Shown: positions 15,016 to 20,342 of the stretch, in pieces | How positions within the stretch are numbered: the stretch's first letter is position 1 | Layout: each line of letters starts with the position of its first letter | NCBI GenBank assembly: GCA_002367335.1 | Contig: DFBI01000138.1 | Coordinates: 1 to 20,342, forward strand | DNA length: 20,342 nt | Direction: 5' to 3' | From: Syntrophaceae bacterium UBA3084 | Lineage (GTDB): Bacteria; Desulfobacterota; Syntrophia; Syntrophales; UBA6807 | Made by a program: the position numbers and the translations under genes | Notes under the pieces: model-generated | The model's input: only the letters and a program-made list of their open reading frames with translations | What the model was told of the DNA's origin: nothing | Database searches by the model: none

Positions 15016-15324
15016 CTGACTTGAAAACTGTTCAATCACCTCTTCATAATCCCCCAGGAACACCACATCTGAAAAACTGTTCAACGGTGCTTCCGGATTG
15101 GTATTAATACTCAGGATCATCTCCGTCTGTTCCATACCGATCTTGTGCTGAATAGCGCCACTGACACCGATTCCGATATAGAGTTTTGGTTTAATGACAA
15201 CACCAGTCTGCCCAATCTGATGATTATGAGGCAATATCCCCTTATCTACAATCGCGCGGGTACATCCCAGACCAACTTGTGTATTTAACACCCGTTCCAG
15301 CTGGCGACAGAAGGGCCGGATGAC
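14992..15324 (-). pseudogene. EtfA FAD-binding domain severed from the ETF fusion by TAG
   Basis: This stretch continues the frame of the gene upstream (15325-16935) straight after its TAG. It encodes VIRPFCRQLERVL, then GLGCTRAIVDKG, then HQIGQTGVVIKPKLYIGIGV with SGAIQHKIGM, which is the FAD-binding C-terminal domain of EtfA, complete to its normal end (EEVIEQF). A GTG at 15289-15291 could restart translation, but the product would be only half a domain. Since the sequence past the stop is otherwise intact, the stop is either recent, read through, or a sequencing error. Confidence 0.75.
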
Positions 15325-16935
15325 CTAATCGACAGATTCAGGCGTATCTACTGCATTTCCAACACAGACAATGACCTCAAAACTGGTCAAATCCGCCTGT
15401 TCATCATCCTGCTGAACCTGATGCGGCATATAGGTTTCTGAAAAATTCAACTTATAGGGTAACGCAGATACCGTAACCACTTCACAGGACTCTGCCGGAG
15501 CTTCTACTGCATCAAGAACACCGGGGCGCACTGTGGCCATCTGCGGAGGCACATAGTCTTCAGTATTGTCATAAATCGACACAATGGTGGCCATAATATT
15601 ACCACCTAGCGCCGGTCGGGTCTGATGCAGAATATTGGAATAGGTTTCTTTTTTCAGGACCGCATCCCGCAGTTCCAGAGCGGAACAATCGGCAGTTAAT
15701 CCACTATTCAGTTCAGCCGAAATATACGGAGCGATCACACGCCCGGTCAGGGTCGCACTGGCAATAACAATCTGAGGTTTCAGATCCTTGAGTACGGCGG
15801 CGATGGCACGGGCCCGGTCATGGACACAGACCGAGTCTTCATCCAGATCCTCAATAAACACGACTTTTGTGATGCCATAGGTCTGAAGTGTCTGAGCCAC
15901 CTCTGCATCGGTTTTTGAGACAATTACCGCCATTGCATTCACACCCAGCTGCTGAGCCAGTTGAACACAACGGGACGAGATTTCAAGTGAGGATTGTGAC
16001 AGGTGACCGTCCACTATTTCACATAACGATACACAATCACCGGAATAGTAAGAGGCACTGGTATCCAGCTGCTCTGAAGCTGCTCCCGAATCAGTCTGTT
16101 CAGCAGACTGACCGAACAGTCGGATCTGGCTCCGAATCATGTCCGTGATCTCACTTTTAAAATTATCTTTACGCGAATCCAGAACCTTGCGCTCTTTTTC
16201 CTGCTTTTCCGGAGAAAAAACTTTGATAACTCGGGTTTTAGAACCAGTGAGTCCAATCCGGTTCACATCCAGAGACATATCATCCACTGTAATTAATGAA
16301 ATCGGTGTGTTATTTGCTCTGACCATATCGTCCAGGGACACATAAAATGCCAGCTTCTTATATAATTTGGTTGCTGTGGCTACCAGGGGAAACTGTGAGG
16401 TGGTCATGGTCATGGCACCTACGGTATTCAGGCAATGGAAGGAAAACTCCTTATCATTCATGGTCAGACCCGTCACATAGGGATATAACGGGGCATCCAG
16501 ATAATAGGCCACCTGTGCCGGAACCTGAGCCGTGTCACCGTCTGGAGACTGCATCCCGCAGATGACTGCATATTCATGACTAATCTTTCCAGTTGATTGA
16601 AGATATTTAATCCCTTCCGATAATACATATGCTGTCACGATGGTATCGGCACCGGCAAATTTCTTATCGGTTAATAAAAAGGCCTGCTCTGCGCCATAGG
16701 CAATGGCCTCTTTCAGCATGTCAATCGCACTTGACGGGCCCATACTCAGGACCGTGATGCGGACATCTGACCGCTGCTGGCGGATAGACAGGGCCATGTT
16801 TAGAGCAACCTGGTCATAGGAATTAAAATGCATCTGAAGCCGGGATCTGAGAAGCGTTCCTTTTTCATAATCCCAGGCATTGGCAGGAATATGGTCTATG
16901 TTCGGTACATATTTGGCAAATACAATAATATCCAT
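15325..16935 (-). CDS. Electron transfer flavoprotein, EtfB-EtfA fusion, interrupted by TAG
   Basis: ETF carries electrons between flavin dehydrogenases and other redox partners. Residues 1 to about 260 are an EtfB: MDIIVFAKYVPN, NSYDQVALNMAL near 38-49, and CGMQSPDGDTAQVPAQVAY near 135-154, a nucleotide-binding signature. After a hydrophilic linker rich in Gln, Ser and Asp, EtfA domain I follows, with IVIASATLTGRVIAPYISA and NSGLTADC. The reading stops at TAG (15325-15327) after NAVDTPESVD, exactly at the entrance to the FAD domain; homologous sequence continues in the same frame to 14992. The whole fusion would be about 648 residues. Its ATG shares one base with the stop of the dehydrogenase upstream (TAATG), so the two were coupled. 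In acetogens, lactate dehydrogenase with ETF confurcates electrons; this pair resembles that system. As read, it would make an ETF without FAD. Confidence 0.82.
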   Translation of the reverse strand: MDIIVFAKYVPNIDHIPANAWDYEKGTLLRSRLQMHFNSYDQVALNMALSIRQQRSDVRITVLSMGPSSAIDMLKEAIAYGAEQAFLLTDKKFAGADTIVTAYVLSEGIKYLQSTGKISHEYAVICGMQSPDGDTAQVPAQVAYYLDAPLYPYVTGLTMNDKEFSFHCLNTVGAMTMTTSQFPLVATATKLYKKLAFYVSLDDMVRANNTPISLITVDDMSLDVNRIGLTGSKTRVIKVFSPEKQEKERKVLDSRKDNFKSEITDMIRSQIRLFGQSAEQTDSGAASEQLDTSASYYSGDCVSLCEIVDGHLSQSSLEISSRCVQLAQQLGVNAMAVIVSKTDAEVAQTLQTYGITKVVFIEDLDEDSVCVHDRARAIAAVLKDLKPQIVIASATLTGRVIAPYISAELNSGLTADCSALELRDAVLKKETYSNILHQTRPALGGNIMATIVSIYDNTEDYVPPQMATVRPGVLDAVEAPAESCEVVTVSALPYKLNFSETYMPHQVQQDDEQADLTSFEVIVCVGNAVDTPESVD

Positions 16936-17504
16936 TATCCGGCCTCCTTTTCAGATTTAACCTGTTCCAGCAGTTCTTTTGGAACCATATTACCCACATT
17001 TAATATCAGGGCCGGATCCAGCTGATGCTTGATCTCCGCAATCACTTTCAATCCGGTCTGTCCGAACATGATTTCCAGATACGGAATCATATTTCCGGAT
17101 TCATTAAGAAGAATCTGCTTCTTTCCAACACCATGTTCTGCAGATATGGTTCCGCCCAGCTTCACGGCAGTGGCGGCCAGTTTTGCATAACGATTCAGAT
17201 AAACCGTATAGCCCTGTTCAGACACAACGTCATACTCATCAGGACACTCCGTTTGAGGCGTGCGAATGTTTTCGGTAGAAACAACCTGTCCGCCATGAAT
17301 GGGACACCGGGATCCGGTAATACCGGTACCGCCGCCGGACACGGTTACCAGAATGCCAGCCGCCGTTGCTGATTCCAACATTTCGGCTAGTTCCTGTTCA
17401 TTTCTGGGGAGAATCAATTCCGTTGCGGTTCCAAGAAAGGCGGACGATTCGTCCTCCTGATATTTTTGAAGCTCCTTTTTATCGGTAATGGCTTTAATAG
17501 TCAT
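16935..17504 (-). pseudogene. FAD-linked D-lactate/glycolate dehydrogenase (GlcD family), internally deleted
   Basis: From the ATG ending at 17504 (AGGTGA upstream; the frame is open to 17579) the product has 189 residues, while GlcD-type dehydrogenases have about 460. The start of the FAD-binding domain is present: ATELILPRNEQELAEML, then VTVSGGGTGITGSRCPIHGG. Then, after about VVSTEN, the sequence passes to the far C-terminus: KLAATAVKLGGTISAEHGVGKK and DPALILNVGNMVP. The substrate domain and much of the FAD domain are therefore missing, without any loss of frame. Catalysis is very unlikely. It overlaps the ETF fusion gene by one base, so it was probably part of an electron-confurcating lactate dehydrogenase/ETF unit. 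A fold-minimal scaffold protein is a remote alternative. Confidence 0.75.
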
Positions 17505-17589
17505 AGTCGGGTCACCTGCTTCATAAGTTTTCTCTGTTTCTATCAGAGACAATATATTCGATGCGCTTAAAAAATACAAACTTGCTGAA

Positions 17590-17625
17590 TAAATAAACGG
17601 GCCTTTCTCTCGAGTGGCCCTTCTT
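17590..17625 (-). terminator. Intrinsic terminator after the aminotransferase remnant
   Basis: On the minus strand GGGCC (17616-17620) and GGCCC (17599-17603) form a GC stem around a 12-base loop, followed by GTTTATTTATT. It lies just downstream of the stop at 17643, so it probably terminated the original aminotransferase transcript. Confidence 0.5.
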
Positions 17626-17642
17626 CCGTTACATCAGAGTTT

Positions 17643-17920
17643 TCAACTATCGAGCACTGTTTTCAGCGCTGTTACTACCCGATCTATTTCATCATTGGTA
17701 ATTACCAGCGGCGGAAGAAATCGAATCACATTCGCACCCGCCAGCAAGGCCAGCACACCCTGGTCTGTCAGTTTCTGAACAAACCGGCCGGCTTTTTCTT
17801 TCAAATCCACACCGATCATCAATCCGGGACTGCGCACTTCCTTGATCAGCGGATGGTTCAATTCGGTGAGCTTCGTTCTAAAATAGTCCCCCGCGGCCAG
17901 CTCGAGCCAGATTTCGTAGA
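17643..17920 (-). pseudogene. ArgD/LysJ-type aminotransferase, 3' remnant
   Basis: Only about the last 90 residues of a class III, PLP-dependent aminotransferase remain: GDYFRTKLTEL, then IKEVRSPGLMIGVDLKEKA, then GANVIRFLPPLVITNDEID. These match the C-terminus of acetylornithine or LysW-lysine aminotransferases, which are about 390-400 residues long; the active-site Lys is gone. The open frame runs on to 18014, but beyond about 17920 the minus-strand reading is merely the antisense of a CysD-like fragment on the plus strand. The breakpoint is near 17905-17923. The fragment cannot be functional. Confidence 0.78.
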
Positions 17921-17922
17921 AA

Positions 17923-18030
17923 GGAGTCGCTGCCTGGGAACAGGATCTGGAGCACAGCAGGGAGAGGGCCGGGATAAGGCAGGATAAGGAGAAGATGATG
18001 GCTTGGCTTCGCAAGCTCGGCTACATGTAA
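17923..18030 (+). pseudogene. Second CysD/PAPS-reductase-like gene, 3' remnant
   Basis: Thirty-five plus-strand codons and a TAA read GVAAWEQDLEH, then RERAGIRQDKEKMM, then LRKLGYM. Compared with the last 35 residues of the intact protein at 6717-7547, 26 are identical, and the stop falls at the same place. At the DNA level the two differ at many third positions, so this is an old paralog and not a recent copy. An in-frame TAG lies immediately upstream (17917-17919), where homology ends. The fragment lies tail-to-tail with the TauE/SafE gene at 18102, and abuts the aminotransferase remnant on the opposite strand. Confidence 0.8.
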
Positions 18031-18101
18031 GAATAAATAAATGCCATCAGACACAATTGATTCTCGTCAAGACCCGTTTTCCTTCCGGCAAAGCTTTGCT
18101 T

Positions 18102-19073
18102 TTAGTCTTTACATCGCGACAATCGCCATTTTGACCACAGTGGCCAGATGATGATGAGGCAGAGTAGGCAGGCTGCAGCCACCACAAAATAGATCCCTAT
18201 ATCAATCCTTTCGATCTGTTTAAGAAAAACCGAAACAGCCACGCTAAGGAGCAGCAAGGCAAATAGGACTTTTATCTTGGCGTCCGTCGAGACACGTGTG
18301 GCTGAGACGCCTATCTTTATGCCCAATAGGGAACCCAACAGAAGAACCAGGCCTGCTGTTACATCCACATGGCCGGTGAGGGCATAGGTAAAGGTACCGT
18401 AGGCAGACGTGAGAAGAACAATGATCAAGGAAGTGCCCACAGCTGCTATGGTTTGCACGCCGATAACATATATTAAAAAGGGCAGACTGACAAAACCTCC
18501 CCCAACTCCCAATATGCCCGAGACAAAACCGACGACAAAACCGCCGAAGAGCAGGATCCAAAGCGAAACAAATCCTGACTTTGTCTTGGGCAAGAAGATG
18601 ATGGGAGCCAGCTTTATCTTGGAGATAAAAGCTTTTTTCACATCTTTTGAGTTGTCATTTTGCTCTGTTGTTCGGTTTTTCTTTTCCAAGTTTTTATACC
18701 GGAAATATTCCCGAAGCATAAAAAAGGAAACCAAAAAAAGAATAATAATGTAGGCTATTCGGATATAGGGCCCTGCCAGTCCATGTTGCTCCAAGTACAA
18801 AACGAACATTTTGCCTATTTCCACACCGCCAATGCTGGCCAATCCAATAATCAATCCCAGTTTGAGGATAACGTTGCCGTGTTTGAAGTGAGCCCAGGCA
18901 CCAAATAGGGCTTTTCCTATTAACACAAAAAAACTCGTTCCGATGGCATAAACAATCTGCAATCCCAGGATGTTCAAAACAGGAGTCAAGAAAAATCCGC
19001 CTCCTACTCCGAAAAAACCGGTAAATATCCCCGCTAAGAATCCAATAAAAAGGAGCAATATCAAATCAGCCAT
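18102..19073 (-). CDS. TauE/SafE family exporter (probable sulfite/organosulfur anion export)
   Basis: The 323-residue membrane protein has two homologous halves, each opening with the family motif: GFFGVGGGFFLTP (19-31) and GILGVGGGFVSLP (186-198). About eight hydrophobic segments are visible, with a charged cytosolic loop at 121-152 (KNLEKKNRTTEQND). Members of this family export sulfite, sulfoacetate or related anions during taurine and sulfonate use, though many members have unknown substrates. Here the nearby sulfur genes and the adjacent CysD-like remnant favour sulfite or another oxyanion. The ribosome site is weak. It follows the aminotransferase gene by 55 bases and may share its transcript. 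An aminotransferase plus a TauE-type exporter recalls taurine-like sulfonate degradation, but the aminotransferase is not of the taurine type, so this link is only a suggestion. Confidence 0.88.
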   Translation of the reverse strand: MADLILLLFIGFLAGIFTGFFGVGGGFFLTPVLNILGLQIVYAIGTSFFVLIGKALFGAWAHFKHGNVILKLGLIIGLASIGGVEIGKMFVLYLEQHGLAGPYIRIAYIIILFLVSFFMLREYFRYKNLEKKNRTTEQNDNSKDVKKAFISKIKLAPIIFLPKTKSGFVSLWILLFGGFVVGFVSGILGVGGGFVSLPFLIYVIGVQTIAAVGTSLIIVLLTSAYGTFTYALTGHVDVTAGLVLLLGSLLGIKIGVSATRVSTDAKIKVLFALLLLSVAVSVFLKQIERIDIGIYFVVAAACLLCLIIIWPLWSKWRLSRCKD

Positions 19074-19128
19074 TTTTTGTCGCTCATATTACAGAGGTAG
19101 GGCTTTCAATAAAATCTAACAAATCCGC

Positions 19129-20342
19129 TTATTTGGGTTTCTTCAACTCTGCCGCGATGACCTCGCCCAAGCGTTTGATTCCCTCTTCAATGTTCTCATC
19201 CGATTCACACGAGAAATTGAGCCGCAAGGTATTCTGGATTTTAACATCTGTGGCAAATACATGCCCAGGAATAAATGCCACTTTCTTCTCAACTGCCTTT
19301 CTAAGCAACTCCTTGGTATCTATCCATTTTGGCAGTATCACCCACAGATATAATCCCCCATCAGGCCGCGTCCAGGTGACCTCGGCAGGAAAATACTTGT
19401 CCATTTTCTCCAACATAACATCACGTTTATGTCTGTACAAATTTCTTATTCGTTCATTATGATCATCCATTAAACCCTGTTTCAAATATTCTGCTATTAA
19501 GGCCTGTGAAAACACATCAGTGCATAGGTCTAATGCTTGCTTTGCAATCACCATTTTTCGAATCATACTTTCCGGACCTACTGCCCAACCAACCCTGAGC
19601 CCCGGCGCAACAGTCTTGGAAAATGTCCCTATGTAAATTGTATTCCCTTCATTACCCTTCGGCATATCAAGGGATATGATCATATCGATCGGATCACCCG
19701 AGTACCTTAATTCTCCGTAAGGATCATCCTCAATGATGAAAAAATTGTATTCCCTTGCTAATTCAACTAGTCGCCGGCGCCGTTGCTCGGACAAGGTCAC
19801 GCCTGTCGGATTCTGGAAGTTTGGCACGACATAAACTATCTTGATAGGCGTGCCTTTTTTTTTGTTTTCTTCCAGCCTATTCTCAAGCTCATCGACATTC
19901 ATCCCGTTCTCATCCAGGGAAAGAGGTACTGCTACGGACTCCATAAGGCTAAATACTGTAAGCACGCCGAGGAACGTTGTATAAGAAACTGCAATCTTAT
20001 CACCCGGATTTAGGATCACCAGCCCAAGCGCCGCTAACCCTTGCTGGGCAGCTGTGGTGATTACGATATTATCTAAAGTCACATCGACTTTATAACGCTT
20101 CATACGATCGAGAATCGCTTCGCGCAACTCATTGTAACCCTCAGTAATTCCATACTGGAGAACGATTTCATGTTTTTCGCTAAGCAGATAATCCGAGATC
20201 TTCCTAAGCTCAGTATGAGGAAATGCCTTAGGATTCGGCAGACCACCAGCAAAGGATATGATATCTGATTTTTGGGTTAATTTTAATATTTCGCGTATTT
20301 CTGACGAACGCATAGAAGAACTGCGTCTTGAAATGGGGTTAT
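19129..20342 (-). CDS. PLP-dependent class I/II aminotransferase (2-aminoadipate/LysN-like), 5' end outside window
   Basis: The frame stays open through the right edge. The first in-window ATG gives 394 residues, but in-frame codons NPISRRSSS precede it, and family members usually start with a similar FSRRA..M step, so the true start is outside. The PLP lysine is K233 in IGTFSKTVAPGLRVGW (counting from that ATG). N168 in NFQNPTG, D197 and Y199 in EDDPYGE, and the R in TLRLNFS complete the fold-type I set. ISFAGGLPNPKAFP near the N-terminus is typical of the 2-aminoadipate/multi-substrate aminotransferases related to MocR regulators, here without a DNA-binding domain. Substrate could be aminoadipate, branched-chain or aromatic amino acids; nothing visible chooses between them. 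It is probably the first gene of a two-gene transcript with the TauE/SafE exporter. Confidence 0.9.
   Translation of the reverse strand, partial: NPISRRSSSMRSSEIREILKLTQKSDIISFAGGLPNPKAFPHTELRKISDYLLSEKHEIVLQYGITEGYNELREAILDRMKRYKVDVTLDNIVITTAAQQGLAALGLVILNPGDKIAVSYTTFLGVLTVFSLMESVAVPLSLDENGMNVDELENRLEENKKKGTPIKIVYVVPNFQNPTGVTLSEQRRRRLVELAREYNFFIIEDDPYGELRYSGDPIDMIISLDMPKGNEGNTIYIGTFSKTVAPGLRVGWAVGPESMIRKMVIAKQALDLCTDVFSQALIAEYLKQGLMDDHNERIRNLYRHKRDVMLEKMDKYFPAEVTWTRPDGGLYLWVILPKWIDTKELLRKAVEKKVAFIPGHVFATDVKIQNTLRLNFSCESDENIEEGIKRLGEVIAAELKKPK

Noticed and set aside
15325..15327. TAG as a pyrrolysine codon
   Set aside because: ETF proteins are not known pyrrolysine proteins, and no pylT-like tRNA is visible in the window; nonsense mutation or sequencing error is simpler, though readthrough is not excluded.
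17505..17579. Twenty-five-codon upstream extension of the dehydrogenase remnant
   Set aside because: The ATG ending at 17504 has a better ribosome site and matches the usual family start; the extension has no family pattern.
17921..18014. First part of the minus-strand frame leading into the aminotransferase tail
   Set aside because: It is the antisense of a CysD-like gene end on the plus strand, shown by 26/35 identity, so it is not an aminotransferase N-terminus.
18088..18099. Perfect 12-base palindrome GCAAAGCTTTGC followed by TTTT on the plus strand
   Set aside because: With no room for a loop the hairpin shrinks to about four pairs; too weak to call a terminator for the CysD-like remnant.
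1..20342. tRNA, rRNA, CRISPR array, replication origin
   Set aside because: Looked for cloverleaf ends, regularly spaced repeats and DnaA-box clusters by eye; none found.

Overview
The window suggests an anaerobic, sulfur-metabolising bacterium, possibly a sulfate reducer of the Desulfobacterota type. The reasons are a stand-alone ATP sulfurylase, three aryl-sulfate sulfotransferase (ASST) paralogs, a TRAP transporter, a TauE/SafE exporter, and nearby CoA-transferase/thiolase and lactate-dehydrogenase/ETF genes. The taxonomic guess is inference only. Nearly every gene lies on the minus strand, so transcription runs from high to low coordinates.

Bases 1-11,100 (AT-rich) form a coherent sulfur cluster. 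In transcription order it reads: ASST3 (exported or anchored), a 45-codon ORF, ASST2 (exported), a CysD/PAPS-reductase-like PP-loop protein, ASST1 (cytosolic), ATP sulfurylase (sat), a 99-residue protein of unknown function, a TRAP binding lipoprotein (dctP), a fused TRAP permease (dctQM), and the 5' end of a methyltransferase-like gene cut by the window edge. The cluster could import an organic sulfate, move its sulfuryl group between carriers in the periplasm and cytosol, and connect it to APS through Sat and the PP-loop protein. That pathway is inference; the gene set and the conserved catalytic residues are seen.

Bases 11,100-15,000 hold a visibly GC-richer block. It contains a thiolase and the two subunits of a glutaconate-type CoA-transferase, closed by a good intrinsic terminator. 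Fragments of integrase-type transposases lie on both sides: a C-terminus on the minus strand to the left and an N-terminus on the plus strand to the right. Each has a short tandem repeat next to it, as at IS ends.

Bases 15,000-18,030 look like a gene graveyard. It holds an EtfB-EtfA fusion broken by an in-frame TAG, an FAD-linked lactate/glycolate dehydrogenase with its middle missing, the 3' end of an ArgD/LysJ-type aminotransferase, and, abutting that on the opposite strand, the last 35 codons of a second CysD-like gene. The last fragment is 26/35 identical to the end of the intact CysD-like protein at 6717-7547. This implies that the sulfur locus once continued here and was interrupted, or that the contig is chimeric at this point.

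Bases 18,100-20,342 carry a TauE/SafE-family exporter and a PLP-dependent aminotransferase whose start lies beyond the window. No tRNA, rRNA, CRISPR array or replication origin was seen.
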